A DNA stretch of 64,000 nt from Pseudomonas viridiflava (lineage in GTDB: Bacteria > Pseudomonadota > Gammaproteobacteria > Pseudomonadales > Pseudomonadaceae), in NCBI RefSeq assembly GCF_900580865.1, contig NZ_UTBZ01000228.1, positions 248,001 to 312,000 on the forward strand. Direction: 5' to 3'. The position numbers and the translations under genes were made by a program. The notes beneath the pieces were generated by a model that was not told the origin of the DNA, did no database searches, and saw nothing but the letters and a program-made list of their open reading frames with translations. Below are positions 1-9,166 of the stretch, in pieces (within the stretch, counting starts at the first letter, position 1; each line of letters opens with the position of its first letter).

Positions 1-56
1 TTGACCAAGGATGCCGGGCGACTGGTGGCGGATCCAGGTCCGAATTAAGGCCTATT

Positions 57-132
57 AAAAGATCGCAGCCTGCGGCAGCTCCTACATGGGAACGCATTTC
101 TCTGTAGGAGCTGCCGCAGGCTGCGATCTTTT
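57..132. repeat. REP-type inverted repeat, family A
   Basis: Two 30-base arms (57-86 and 103-132) are perfect reverse complements around a 16-base spacer. The arm contains GATCGCAGCCTGCGGCAGCT. The same family recurs at 7111-7194, 11953-12025 and 15125-15204. It lies just beyond the 3' end of dinB and could also act as a transcription stop, although the run of T is short. Confidence 0.9.
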
Positions 133-144
133 GCTTTTAACGGA

Positions 145-1206
145 CTACCGCTCAAACAACTCCATCTGCTCAAACCCGCCGCGCAAATCCTCAAGCCTCA
201 CCCCAACCCCCAACAACCGCACCGGTTTCCCGCCGCGATTGAACGCCTGCGTCAGCATCAACTGATAACTGCCCAGATCCCGCCCTGCCCCGGCCTGCTC
301 CAGCGTCGTCTGGGTGAAATCATGAAACTTCACTTTGACGAACGGCTTGCCCGGCCGATAACTGCTGTCGATTCGCGCCATACGGGTTTTCAGGGTTTCC
401 AGCAGCTCTGGCAGTTTGTCGAGACAACTGCGTAGATCCGGCAAATCAACGTCGTAGGTATTTTCCACGCTGATCGACTGACGCCGACTGTCGTTATGCA
501 CCAACCGGTCATCGATCCCACGGGCGAGACTCCACAATCGCTCGCCGAAGCTACCGAATTCGCGAACCAGCGCCAGCTTGTCCCACTCACGCAACTGCGA
601 GCAGTCAATGATGCCGAGCCTGCCAAGCTTGTCGGCCGTGACCTTGCCGACACCGTGCAACTTGCTCACCGGCAAGCCACTGACGAAGTCCTCCACTTGG
701 TCTGGCGTAATAACGAACAGTCCATTGGGCTTTTTCCAGTCGCTGGCGATCTTCGCCAGAAACTTGTTCGGCGCCACGCCAGCGGAAACGGTGATGTGCA
801 ATTGATTGGAAACGCGGCGGCGGATGTCCTGGGCGATCCGTGTAGCGCTGCCGCCAAAATGCGCACTGTCCGATACATCCAGATAAGCCTCATCCAGCGA
901 CAACGGTTCGATCAGGTCGGTGTAATCGGCAAAAATCGTATGAATCTCTTTCGAAGCCTCGCGATACGCATCCATACGCGGCTTGACGATGGTCAGGTCC
1001 GGGCACAGCTTCAGTGCATGCCCCGACGCCATCGCCGAACGCACGCCATACGCGCGCGCTTCATAGTTGCAGGTGGCAATCACCCCGCGCCGGTCCGCCG
1101 AGCCACCCACCGCCAACGGCTTGCCGGCCAGACGCGGGTCATCGCGCATCTCGATGGCGGCGTAGAAACAGTCGCAGTCAATGTGGATGATTTTTCGCTG
1201 AGTCAT
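145..1206 (-). CDS. dinB: DNA polymerase IV (Y-family translesion polymerase)
   Basis: Error-prone Y-family polymerase that copies past DNA lesions in the SOS response. The 353-residue protein has the usual DinB length. The metal-binding catalytic acidic residues are visible: Asp10 in HIDCDCFYAAIE near the N terminus and Asp105-Glu106 in SLDEAYLD (103-110). The middle segment with GVGKVTADKLGRLGI is the thumb helix-hairpin-helix, and the C-terminal third is the little-finger domain. The gene stands alone. A LexA box lies about 50 bases upstream of the ATG, so LexA/RecA control is expected. The start matches the family N terminus. Confidence 0.97.
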   Translation of the reverse strand: MTQRKIIHIDCDCFYAAIEMRDDPRLAGKPLAVGGSADRRGVIATCNYEARAYGVRSAMASGHALKLCPDLTIVKPRMDAYREASKEIHTIFADYTDLIEPLSLDEAYLDVSDSAHFGGSATRIAQDIRRRVSNQLHITVSAGVAPNKFLAKIASDWKKPNGLFVITPDQVEDFVSGLPVSKLHGVGKVTADKLGRLGIIDCSQLREWDKLALVREFGSFGERLWSLARGIDDRLVHNDSRRQSISVENTYDVDLPDLRSCLDKLPELLETLKTRMARIDSSYRPGKPFVKVKFHDFTQTTLEQAGAGRDLGSYQLMLTQAFNRGGKPVRLLGVGVRLEDLRGGFEQMELFER

Positions 1207-1255
1207 GTCAGAAAAGGGAACGTGGCGAACCGGATCGGCAGTATCTCACTGACAC

Positions 1256-1271
1256 CTGTATATAGCACCAG
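1256..1271. promoter_or_regulatory. LexA box of dinB
   Basis: CTGTATATAGCACCAG fits the gammaproteobacterial LexA consensus CTG-N10-CAG exactly. It lies 50 bases upstream of the dinB ATG on the correct side, where LexA would block the promoter. Confidence 0.85.
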
Positions 1272-1445
1272 TGGTATGAATGTTCTTTCCTGGCGGTAGG
1301 AAATGTCCTTTGAATTTATTTTCTCAATCGACGAGCGGCCGCCAATAGAGCTGAAAGCCTTGCCCCGCCTGACCTGTAGCGTGACAAACACCTGGTAAAA
1401 AGCGCTAACCGATTGAACCTCAACAGTTTTTATCCAGATTGCGGG

Positions 1446-1473
1446 TTGACACCCCGGCGTTCCTCTGTAGAAT
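1446..1473 (+). promoter_or_regulatory. sigma-70 promoter of first initiator tRNA
   Basis: TTGACA at 1446-1451 and TAGAAT at 1468-1473 with a 16-base spacer, ending 13 bases before the mature tRNA. The same arrangement precedes the second copy. Confidence 0.8.
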
Positions 1474-1486
1474 GCCGACACACAGA

Positions 1487-1563
<77 letters not shown>

Positions 1564-1569
1564 AACATC

Positions 1570-1601
1570 AAAAAAGGCTACTCGAAAGAGTGGCCTTTTT
1601 T
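1570..1601 (+). terminator. Rho-independent terminator of tRNA-fMet copy 1
   Basis: AAAAAAGGCTACTC / GAGTGGCCTTTTTT hairpin followed by a T-run, starting 7 bases after the tRNA CCA end. Confidence 0.9.
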
Positions 1602-1744
1602 GTGCGCGTCTGTTTTGTCGATTTGCTCTTCTTATAGAGAAGCGACCGCCAAACAAGAATTCTTTGCATTTCCGAAACTTAAGCCTCCACCTGCGACCGT
1701 TTGACGCGATTGCACACTTATTTGACCCTTTACGGGATTAGCGG

Positions 1745-1772
1745 TTGACACCTCGCCGTTCGCCTGTAGAAT
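1745..1772 (+). promoter_or_regulatory. sigma-70 promoter of second initiator tRNA
   Basis: TTGACA (1745-1750), 16-base spacer, TAGAAT (1767-1772), the same as for copy 1 apart from a few spacer changes. Confidence 0.8.
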
Positions 1773-1785
1773 GCCGCCACACAGA

Positions 1786-1862
<77 letters not shown>

Positions 1863-1868
1863 AACATC

Positions 1869-1900
1869 AAAAAAGGCTACTCGAAAGAGTGGCCTTTTTT
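1869..1900 (+). terminator. Rho-independent terminator of tRNA-fMet copy 2
   Basis: Same hairpin and T-run as at 1570-1601. Confidence 0.9.
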
Positions 1901-2141
1901 GTATCTGTGGAAAAAGTCCTTTCGCAACAATGATCTGTCACTGTGCAGTGAACCGCTTGGGATCTTCGGAAGTACTGACTTGCGACTATGCTTGAGTCGC
2001 AGGCAAGACGTCTGCAATCCAGGAACTGCCCTCGCCGATACCCGGTGAGAGGCGTAGTATTTTGTGATTATTTTTTTCTACAGGGATTGGTAACTTGGCT
2101 GGATACCTCCATCCTGTCGCGCACAATCCAAGAGGTGATTG

Positions 2142-4781
2142 ATGCGCGCCAACTCGTCTGATCCACAAGACACCGTCACAGCGGAACACCCGATCAAACC
2201 CGAGCGCCTGCGCTTGCTGGATCGGTTGAGCAAATACCGACAACCGATTGGTCTGGCGGTGACTTTGCTACTGTTCGCCATTGCGCTGATTGCCTGTCGC
2301 CATCTGCTTGCCGAACTCGATCTCGATGCGCTGCACGACTCGATTCTCGACGTGCCGAAACCCGCGCTGATCGGCGCCTTCGGTGCGACCGTGGTCGGCT
2401 TCATTATTCTGCTCGGCTACGAATGGTCGGCCAGCCGCTATGCCGGCGTGACCTTGCCACCGCGCACATTGGCGCTGGGCGGATTCACCGCGTTTGCGAT
2501 TGGCAATGCAATCGGTCTGTCGCTGTTGTCCGGTGGTTCGGTTCGCTACCGTTTATATGCTCGACTGGGTCTGGGGGCGTCGGAAGTCGCGCACATGACC
2601 TTGTTCGCCAGTCTGTCGCTGGGCTGCGCCTTGCCGCCGCTGGCTGCATTGGCAACCCTGAGTGACCTGCCGGCGGCCTCACAGGCCTTGGGGCTTTCCG
2701 AAGGCCTGCTCGGCACGGTCGCCGCTGTCGTTCTGGCGCTTGGCGCCGTACTGGCTATCGGTATCTACCGTCGGCGCCTGCCGGAACAACCGTTGCGCGA
2801 CAACCTGCTGGTCAGGGTTGGCCGCCGCACGCTGCGCTTGCCGGGGCGTCGCCTGACTTTCCTGCAACTGATCATTACCGCCCTCGACGTTGCGGCTGCC
2901 GCCACGGTCCTTTATCTGTTGCTGCCGGAAGCGCCGCCGTTCGGCGCGTTCCTGCTGGTGTATCTGCTGGCATTGGCTGCCGGCGTGCTCAGCCACGTAC
3001 CCGGCGGCGTCGGTGTGTTCGAAGCGATTCTGCTGGCCGCTTTCGCCGACAAGCTCGGTGCCGCACCACTGGCCGCGGCGCTGCTGCTGTATCGCCTGAT
3101 CTACGTGGTGTTGCCGCTGCTGGTGGCCTGCGTATTCCTACTAATCAACGAAGGTCAGCGCCTGTTTCAGACCCAAACCATGCGCGCCGCGTCTGGTCTG
3201 GCCGCGCCGATTCTGGCGGTGCTGGTGTTCCTCTCCGGTGTGGTGCTGCTGTTTTCCGGCGCGACTCCCGAGATCGACACACGCTTGGAGCACATTGGTT
3301 TTCTGATCCCGCATCGTCTGGTCGACGCCTCGCACTTTGGCGCCAGCCTGATCGGCGTACTCTGCCTGATGCTCGCTCAGGGCCTGCGTCGGCGCCTGTC
3401 CGCCGCATGGATGCTCACCACCATTCTGTTGCTGGTTGGCGCCCTGCTCTCGCTGCTTAAAGGTTTCGACTGGGAAGAAGCGACACTGATGACACTGACG
3501 GCTGCGCTGCTCGGTGTGTTCCGTCGCTCGTTCTATCGCCCGAGCCGTCTGACCGAACTGCCCTTCTCGCCGCTGTATCTGGTGGCCAGCCTCTGCGTGC
3601 TGGGCGCTTCGACGTGGCTGCTGCTGTTCGCTTATCAGGATGTGCCGTACAGCCATCAACTGTGGTGGCAGTTCACCCTCGACGCTGACGCACCGCGTGG
3701 CCTGCGCTCGCTGCTTGGCGCTGCTGTGCTGTTGCTGGTGATCGCGCTGACCTGGCTGCTGCGCACCGCGCGCCCGGTCATTCACCTGCCGACGCCTGAC
3801 GAACTTGATCGTGCGGCGAAGATTCTGATGGCCTCGTCGCAACCCGACGGTGGCCTCGCGCTGACCGGTGACAAGGCGTTGCTGTTTCACCAGAACGACG
3901 AAGCCTTCCTGATGTACGCGCGTCGTGGCCGCAGTCTGGTGGCGCTGTACGACCCGATCGGCCCCGGCCAGCAACGTGCCGAGATGATCTGGCAGTTCCG
4001 CGACCTCTGCGATATTCACCACGCCCGCCCGGTGTTCTACCAAGTGCGCGCGGAGAACCTGCCGTACTACATGGACATCGGCCTGACGGCGATCAAACTT
4101 GGCGAAGAAGCCCGGGTCGACCTGCTGCGCTTTGACCTGGAAGCCAAGGGCAAAGAGATGAAGGATCTGCGTTACACCTGGAACCGTGGCACTCGCGATG
4201 GTCTGTCGCTGGAGATTCATGAGCCCGGCCAGGCGCCGATGGACGAGCTGAAAGTGATTTCCGATGCGTGGCTGACCGGCAAGAACGTACGTGAGAAAGG
4301 CTTCTCCCTCGGCCGTTTCAGCGACGATTACCTGAAGCATTTCCGCATCGCGGTGATTCGCTTCGAAGGCCGCCCGGTGGCGTTCGCCAACCTGCTCGAA
4401 ACTTATAGCCACGACCTGGCCAGTCTCGACCTGATGCGCGCGCACCCGGACGCCCCCAAGCTGACCATGGAATTCATGATGGTCGGCCTGATTCAACACT
4501 ATAAGAGTCACGGATACGCGCGCTTCAGCCTGGGCATGGTGCCGTTGTCGGGGTTGCAACCCCGCCGTGGTGCACCGCTGACCCAGCGTCTGGGCTCGAT
4601 GGTTTTCCGCCGTGGTGAGCAGCTGTACAACTTCCAAGGCTTGCGCCGCTTCAAAGACAAGTTCCAGCCTGACTGGGAACCCCGTTATATGGCCGTGCCC
4701 GCCGGACTCGATCCGCTGGTGGCGCTGGCCGACACTGCTGCCCTGATCGCGGGCGGCTTGACTGGATTGGTGAAACGCTGA
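2142..4781 (+). CDS. mprF: MprF, bifunctional flippase / aminoacyl-phosphatidylglycerol synthase
   Basis: Inner-membrane protein that transfers an amino acid from its tRNA to phosphatidylglycerol and flips the product outward, lowering surface charge; in Pseudomonas the product is known to be alanyl-PG. About 879 residues. Residues 1 to about 545 are a run of hydrophobic helices (flippase domain). The soluble C-terminal third, from about LPTPDELDRAAKIL, is the DUF2156/GNAT-like transferase, with a lysine- and arginine-rich end typical of the family. I chose ATG 2142 because AGAGG at 2131-2135 sits 6 bases upstream; an in-frame TTG at 2139 is less likely. The stop overlaps the next start by one base (TGATG), so the two genes are co-translated. 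Confidence 0.95.
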   Translation: MRANSSDPQDTVTAEHPIKPERLRLLDRLSKYRQPIGLAVTLLLFAIALIACRHLLAELDLDALHDSILDVPKPALIGAFGATVVGFIILLGYEWSASRYAGVTLPPRTLALGGFTAFAIGNAIGLSLLSGGSVRYRLYARLGLGASEVAHMTLFASLSLGCALPPLAALATLSDLPAASQALGLSEGLLGTVAAVVLALGAVLAIGIYRRRLPEQPLRDNLLVRVGRRTLRLPGRRLTFLQLIITALDVAAAATVLYLLLPEAPPFGAFLLVYLLALAAGVLSHVPGGVGVFEAILLAAFADKLGAAPLAAALLLYRLIYVVLPLLVACVFLLINEGQRLFQTQTMRAASGLAAPILAVLVFLSGVVLLFSGATPEIDTRLEHIGFLIPHRLVDASHFGASLIGVLCLMLAQGLRRRLSAAWMLTTILLLVGALLSLLKGFDWEEATLMTLTAALLGVFRRSFYRPSRLTELPFSPLYLVASLCVLGASTWLLLFAYQDVPYSHQLWWQFTLDADAPRGLRSLLGAAVLLLVIALTWLLRTARPVIHLPTPDELDRAAKILMASSQPDGGLALTGDKALLFHQNDEAFLMYARRGRSLVALYDPIGPGQQRAEMIWQFRDLCDIHHARPVFYQVRAENLPYYMDIGLTAIKLGEEARVDLLRFDLEAKGKEMKDLRYTWNRGTRDGLSLEIHEPGQAPMDELKVISDAWLTGKNVREKGFSLGRFSDDYLKHFRIAVIRFEGRPVAFANLLETYSHDLASLDLMRAHPDAPKLTMEFMMVGLIQHYKSHGYARFSLGMVPLSGLQPRRGAPLTQRLGSMVFRRGEQLYNFQGLRRFKDKFQPDWEPRYMAVPAGLDPLVALADTAALIAGGLTGLVKR

Positions 4782-6076
4782 TGATTCAACGCTCCCTGAA
4801 GTACATCCTGGCCGCACTGATCGTGCTGGCCGTGATTGCCGGCGGCGGTTTCTGGTACCTCAAACGTCCGGCACCGGAACCGACGCTCGAACCTGTTACG
4901 GCGGCAGACGGCACCGTTTTGACCCGCGTCATCCCCGGCACCAAACCCAAGGCGCAGGTGCTGGTCGCGGTCAACGACGACCAGAAACTCTCTGAAAAAC
5001 AACTGACCACCCTGAGCCGCAGCGCCTCGGCGCAAATCGTTCAGGTGATTCTGCCCAAGGACTGCCTGCTGCAAAGCCGCGCCCTGCAAACCGGTCTGCG
5101 CGAACTGAACGGCCCGGCTACGCTGGTCAGCGGTATCGGCCCCGGCGCGGTACTGGCCTGGCGTTGGTTGTCCGAGCAAAAGGACGACAAGGCCCAAGCG
5201 ATTTCCGTGGACCTGGCGCTGGAAAAACCCGGCTGCACTCACCTGCTGCCAAAATCCGCCGCCCACGGCCATTGGCTGGTGGCGTGGAACGACAACCCCG
5301 ACGACGCCAGCGCAGGTTTCGTACGCGACCAACCGAACGCCGAAACCAGCATCAGCGACTACGACATCAACCTGCCGCAAGTGCTGAACAACGAACTGCG
5401 CAAAATCCTCGTCGGCGGCGACAAGGCCAACGGCGGTCTGGCGATCCCGGTGGTGGAAGTGCCGGCCGGTCAAGCCAAGGACACCGTGACCCTGTTCCTT
5501 TCCGGTGACGGCGGCTGGCGCGACCTCGACCGCGACGTGGCCGGTGAAATGGCCAAGATCGGCTACCCGGTCGTCGGCATCGACACCCTGCGCTACTACT
5601 GGCAGCACAAGAGCCCGGAGCAAAGCGCCCTGGACCTGACCGAACTGATGCAGCACTACCGGCAGAAATGGGGCACCAAACGCTTCATCCTCACCGGTTA
5701 CTCGTTCGGTGCCGACGTTCTGCCGGCGATCTACAACCGCCTGCCGGACACCGAGCAGCAACGCGTCGACGCAATCATCCTGCTGGCCTTCGCCCGCACC
5801 GGCAGTTTCGAAATCGAAGTCGAAGGCTGGCTGGGTAACGCCGGCAAAGAAGCCGCCACCGGCCCGGAAATGGCCAAGCTGCCACCGGCCAAGGTCGTGT
5901 GCATCTACGGTGAAGAAGAGACCGATGAAAGTGGCTGCACCGACAAGACGGCAGTCGGCGAGGCGGTGAAACTGCCAGGCGGCCACCACTTCGACGAGAA
6001 CTACCCGGCGCTGGCCAAGCGCTTGGTGGACTTGATCGAGAAGCGGCAGAGCAAGGACTCGGTCGCCGAAGAGTGA
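4781..6076 (+). CDS. AcvB/VirJ-family periplasmic alpha/beta-hydrolase (alanyl-PG hydrolase, PA0919-like)
   Basis: Predicted periplasmic serine hydrolase that removes alanine from alanyl-phosphatidylglycerol, as shown for P. aeruginosa PA0919, which is also encoded directly after mprF. 431 residues. Residues 8-27 form an uncleaved anchor or signal segment. GDGGW (242-246) is the oxyanion-side motif; GYSFGAD (306-312) contains the nucleophile Ser308; GGHHFD (400-405) supplies the likely catalytic His. The N-terminal half (about 40-225) looks like the degenerate second hydrolase-like domain that separates AcvB from the shorter VirJ. The start codon overlaps the mprF stop by one base. Substrate assignment rests on synteny and family. 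Confidence 0.88.
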   Translation: MIQRSLKYILAALIVLAVIAGGGFWYLKRPAPEPTLEPVTAADGTVLTRVIPGTKPKAQVLVAVNDDQKLSEKQLTTLSRSASAQIVQVILPKDCLLQSRALQTGLRELNGPATLVSGIGPGAVLAWRWLSEQKDDKAQAISVDLALEKPGCTHLLPKSAAHGHWLVAWNDNPDDASAGFVRDQPNAETSISDYDINLPQVLNNELRKILVGGDKANGGLAIPVVEVPAGQAKDTVTLFLSGDGGWRDLDRDVAGEMAKIGYPVVGIDTLRYYWQHKSPEQSALDLTELMQHYRQKWGTKRFILTGYSFGADVLPAIYNRLPDTEQQRVDAIILLAFARTGSFEIEVEGWLGNAGKEAATGPEMAKLPPAKVVCIYGEEETDESGCTDKTAVGEAVKLPGGHHFDENYPALAKRLVDLIEKRQSKDSVAEE

Positions 6077-6092
6077 TCTGAGCCACGCCCAC

Positions 6093-6130
6093 AAAAAGCC
6101 CCCGCAACTTCGCAGTTACGGGGGCTTTTT
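6093..6130 (+). terminator. Terminator of the mprF operon
   Basis: AAAAAGCCCCCG / ...CGGGGGCTTTTT hairpin 17 bases after the stop codon; the flanking A-run and T-run could make it work in both directions. Confidence 0.9.
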
Positions 6131-6170
6131 ACATTCCAGCAGCCACGAAAATCCCCTGTGGGAAATCCCC

Positions 6171-6260
6171 TGTGGGAGCGAGCCTGCTCGCGAAAGCGGT
6201 GGGTCAGTTTACAGATTCGTCGACTGACACTACGCCTTCGCGAGCAGGCTCGCTCCCACA
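6171..6260. repeat. REP-type inverted repeat, family B
   Basis: Arms TGTGGGAGCGAGCCTGCTCG... at 6171 and the reverse complement ending at 6260. Same family as 14263-14337, 35011-35099, 42523-42612 and 47252-47340; two convergent units with a spacer form a REPIN-like doublet. Confidence 0.9.
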
Positions 6261-6262
6261 AG

Positions 6263-6576
6263 GGAATTGCGCTGAATCAGCGGTTTTGCGCCGAAGCTCG
6301 TAAATTTCTTGACTCTTCAGGAAGCTAAAAACGCCAAGTGTCCACATTCCATAAAACGTGGACACCTGCTTGATTGGCATTATCGAATCGTCCACTCCAC
6401 ACTCATTCATCTGCTGAACAAATCCCCGCAAAACCGCCAGCAACGTTTAGTTTCGTTTACTTCTGGTCTCGCAATATCAGATGACGCCCACAGACCTTGT
6501 AGGCAAACTCCGAAACTCACACTTGGACGGCTAACTGCCCTGTTGCGCTGTTTTTTGGCGGGATACCCTCCGGACG
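6263..6576. other. Non-coding gap with a GTGTCCAC inverted repeat
   Basis: No convincing gene in about 310 bases. The one clear structure is a perfect 8-base dyad GTGTCCAC...GTGGACAC at 6338-6345 and 6358-6365, spaced like an operator or a small hairpin without T-run. The short open frames here lack ribosome sites and Pseudomonas codon use. Confidence 0.5.
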
Positions 6577-6745
6577 TCGCTGACCCATTCAGCGATCGGG
6601 TGTGGTAACCCGGAGAAACCATCGCAACAGCGCGCTCCTCAAGTTATGGCGGCTGTGCGTGGGACGCTTTCGGGCGTGCCGGTTTCCTTGGTTCCCGGTT
6701 TACCACCCTGCGTACAGTTGCCTCCCTTTCGCGTGGTAACGAAAG
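6577..6745 (+). ncRNA. Candidate structured leader RNA upstream of the DUF3077 gene
   Basis: A string of hairpins: TCGCTGA/TCAGCGA (6577-6583, 6589-6595), CGGGT/ACCCG (6597-6601, 6608-6612), a long helix 6648-6663 with 6707-6722, and CTTTCG/CGAAAG (6726-6731, 6740-6745). The long helix makes 16 consecutive pairs, five of them G-U. Those G-U pairs hold only if the plus strand is the RNA, which points to transcription toward the DUF3077 gene. An inner hairpin (6664-6667 with 6674-6677) sits inside. The ribosome site AAGGAG starts about 18 bases after the last stem. I do not know a named family for it. Not verified by covariance. Confidence 0.5.
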
Positions 6746-6775
6746 TCGCGGCACTTCGAACCAAGGAGTAACACG

Positions 6776-7102
6776 ATGACCGAAACTGATCTGCACGGAC
6801 TCGCAACCGTTAAAACCATCGGCTTCACCCCTTTCCTCTACAACGCGGATCAAGCGTTCTTCAACGTCCGCTCCGGCATCCCGATCATCGATGCCTTGTC
6901 GCAATCCTCCGACCTGCTATCCCTCGCCAAATCCTTCGCAGAAGACGCTGCCTTCATCAGAGACACCGACCGCCATGCCTGGGCTGCGCATTACCTGACG
7001 GTGATGGGCAAAGCCTTGATTGATGATGTGATTCAGGCGTTGATGCCACGACCTGCGCGGACGAAGACCGAGTCTGAATCAGAGATGCCTGAAAGCTTGT
7101 AG
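6776..7102 (+). CDS. DUF3077 family protein
   Basis: Small cytoplasmic protein of 108 residues, function unknown. It matches the DUF3077 pattern known from Pseudomonas: a FFNVRSGIP segment, then AL...S.LL..A, and a C-terminal helix ending YLTVMGKALIDDVIQAL. A good ribosome site (AAGGAG, 6763-6768) is placed 7 bases before ATG 6776. The gene stands alone behind a long, structured leader, so post-transcriptional control is plausible. A REP hairpin follows directly. Confidence 0.75.
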   Translation: MTETDLHGLATVKTIGFTPFLYNADQAFFNVRSGIPIIDALSQSSDLLSLAKSFAEDAAFIRDTDRHAWAAHYLTVMGKALIDDVIQALMPRPARTKTESESEMPESL

Positions 7103-7110
7103 AGGTTTGA

Positions 7111-7194
7111 AGATCAAAAGATCGCAGCCTTCGGCAGCTCCTACATGGAATGCGAAACCTGTAGGAGCTGCCGAAGGCTGCGATCTTTTGATCT
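7111..7194. repeat. REP-type inverted repeat, family A (35-base perfect arms)
   Basis: Arms 7111-7145 and 7160-7194 are perfect reverse complements and include AAAAGATCGCAGCC at the outer ends. Lies between the DUF3077 gene and the kup terminator. Confidence 0.9.
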
Positions 7195-7209
7195 GAAGTT
7201 GCCGCCCAC

Positions 7210-7249
7210 AAAAAAGCCCCCGCCAACCACAAGGCTGACGGGGGCTTTT
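7210..7249 (-). terminator. Terminator of kup
   Basis: GCCCCCG...CGGGGGC hairpin with an A-run on the plus strand (T-run for minus-strand transcription), 16 bases after the kup stop. Confidence 0.85.
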
Positions 7250-7264
7250 CAGTTGAGGCGCAGG

Positions 7265-9166
7265 CTACATCTCCACCTGCGTCCCCAACTCAATCACCCG
7301 GTTCAGCGGCAGATTGAAGAAGCGCAAATTCCCATTGGCATTCTTCAACATGAACGCAAACAGCGCTTCACGCCAACGCGCCATGCCCTCAAGTTTCGAG
7401 GCAATCACCGTTTCGCGGCTGAGGAAGTACGTGGTGCGCATCGGGCTGAAGTCCAGATCATCCAGATGACACAGCTTCAGCGCCTGCGGCACATCCGGCT
7501 CGTCGGTGAAGCCGAAGTGCAGGATCACCCGGAAGAAGCCTTCGCCGTGGGCCTCGACTTCGAAGCGTCGCGATGGCGGTACGCGCGGGATGTCTTCGTA
7601 GACCACCGTCAGCAACACCACTTGCTCGTGCAACACCTGGTTATGCAGCAGGTTGTGCAACAACGCATGCGGTACGGCGTCGGAGCGTGCGGTGAGGAAC
7701 ACGGCGGTGCCCTGCACGCGATGCGGTGGCTGCACGCGGATGCTGCTGATAAAGATCGGCAGCGGCAGCGCGCCTTCGTCGAGGCGTTCGACCAGCAGTT
7801 GTTTGCCGCGTTTCCAGGTGGTCATCAGCACAAACAGCGCGATACCGGCGATCACCGGGAATGCGCCGCCCTGCACGATCTTCGGCACGTTGGCAGCGAA
7901 GTAGAGACCGTCCACCAGCAGGAAGCCGATCAGCACCGGCACCGCGAGGATCGGTGGCCATTTCCACAGCAGCAGCATCACCGCCGACACCAGAATGGTG
8001 GTCATCAGCATGGTACCGGTCACCGCCACGCCGTAGGCCGAGGCTAGTGCGCCGGAGGATTCAAAGCCAAGTACCAGCAGCACTACGCCAACCATCAGCG
8101 CCCAGTTCACCGCGCCGATATAAATCTGGCCCTGCTCGTCGCTGGAGGTGTGCTGGATGTACATGCGCGGAATGTAGCCGAGCTGGATCGCCTGACGAGT
8201 CAGGGAGAATGCACCGGAAATCACCGCTTGCGAGGCAATCACCGTGGCCAGCGTCGACAGACCGACCAGTGGAATCAACGCCCAGCTCGGCGCCAGCAGA
8301 TAGAACGGGTTACGCGCTGCTTCCGGGTTTTCCAGCAGCAAGGCGCCCTGACCGAAGTAGTTGAGCACCAGCGCCGGCAACACCAGGATGAACCACGCGC
8401 GGGCAATCGGCTTGCGGCCAAAGTGGCCCATGTCGGCGTACAGCGCTTCGGCACCGGTCAGCGCCAGCACCACAGCGCCGAGGATTGCTACGCCCATGCC
8501 CGGATGAACGACGAAGAAATTCACCGCCCAAATCGGATTCATCGCATGCAGCACTTCTGGCGCGTGGCTGATGCCATACACACCGAGGGCGCCAAGGACG
8601 AGGAACCAGGTAACCATGATCGGCCCGAACAGAATGCCAATCCGCGCCGTACCGTGTTTCTGAATCAGAAACAGCGCCACCAGCACCACCAGCGATAACG
8701 GCACGACCCAATGGTCGATGCCATCAAACGCCAGCCCCAGACCTTCAATCGCCGACAATACGGAAATCGCCGGGGTGATCATGCTGTCGCCATAAAACAG
8801 CGCCGCGCCGATCAGTCCGCACACCACCAGCAACGACCGCAGCTTTTTGCGATGCCCTGCCGCACGACGCGCCAGCGCGGTGAGCGCCATGATGCCGCCC
8901 TCGCCCTGGTTGTCGGCGCGCAGCACGAACATCATGTATTTGATCGACACGACCCAGATCAGCGACCAGAAGATCAACGACAGAATGCCCAGCACGCCAT
9001 CGTGATTGACCGATACGCCGTAAGCGCCGGAAAACACTTCTTTGAGGGTGTACAGCGGGCTCGTGCCGATGTCGCCGTAAACTACCCCGACCGCCGCGAC
9101 CAGCATACTCAGCGGCTTGGAGGCCGAACCCTCGGCGCCTGCCGCATGACTACTTGCCTGACCCAT
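7265..9166 (-). CDS. kup: Kup low-affinity potassium uptake protein
   Basis: Proton-coupled potassium importer of the inner membrane (KUP/HAK/KT family). 633 residues, the usual length. The N-terminal signature GDIGTSPLY is at 31-39, about twelve hydrophobic segments follow up to residue ~450, and a soluble cytoplasmic tail starts near the PIFISSIRVQPPHRV segment. Single-gene unit with its own terminator. Start chosen at the first Met, which gives the short polar leader typical of pseudomonad Kup. Confidence 0.96.
   Translation of the reverse strand: MGQASSHAAGAEGSASKPLSMLVAAVGVVYGDIGTSPLYTLKEVFSGAYGVSVNHDGVLGILSLIFWSLIWVVSIKYMMFVLRADNQGEGGIMALTALARRAAGHRKKLRSLLVVCGLIGAALFYGDSMITPAISVLSAIEGLGLAFDGIDHWVVPLSLVVLVALFLIQKHGTARIGILFGPIMVTWFLVLGALGVYGISHAPEVLHAMNPIWAVNFFVVHPGMGVAILGAVVLALTGAEALYADMGHFGRKPIARAWFILVLPALVLNYFGQGALLLENPEAARNPFYLLAPSWALIPLVGLSTLATVIASQAVISGAFSLTRQAIQLGYIPRMYIQHTSSDEQGQIYIGAVNWALMVGVVLLVLGFESSGALASAYGVAVTGTMLMTTILVSAVMLLLWKWPPILAVPVLIGFLLVDGLYFAANVPKIVQGGAFPVIAGIALFVLMTTWKRGKQLLVERLDEGALPLPIFISSIRVQPPHRVQGTAVFLTARSDAVPHALLHNLLHNQVLHEQVVLLTVVYEDIPRVPPSRRFEVEAHGEGFFRVILHFGFTDEPDVPQALKLCHLDDLDFSPMRTTYFLSRETVIASKLEGMARWREALFAFMLKNANGNLRFFNLPLNRVIELGTQVEM

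Noticed and set aside
496..1299. Long plus-strand frame opposite dinB
   Set aside because: Shadow of the high-GC dinB gene; the composition of the translation (rich in Arg, Gln, His and Val) is typical of an antisense frame.
3141..4817. 558-residue minus-strand frame opposite mprF
   Set aside because: Antisense shadow, rich in Gln, His and Arg, with no family features.
6309..6608. 99-residue open frame on the plus strand
   Set aside because: No homology, no ribosome site, and it crosses hairpins of the leader RNA.
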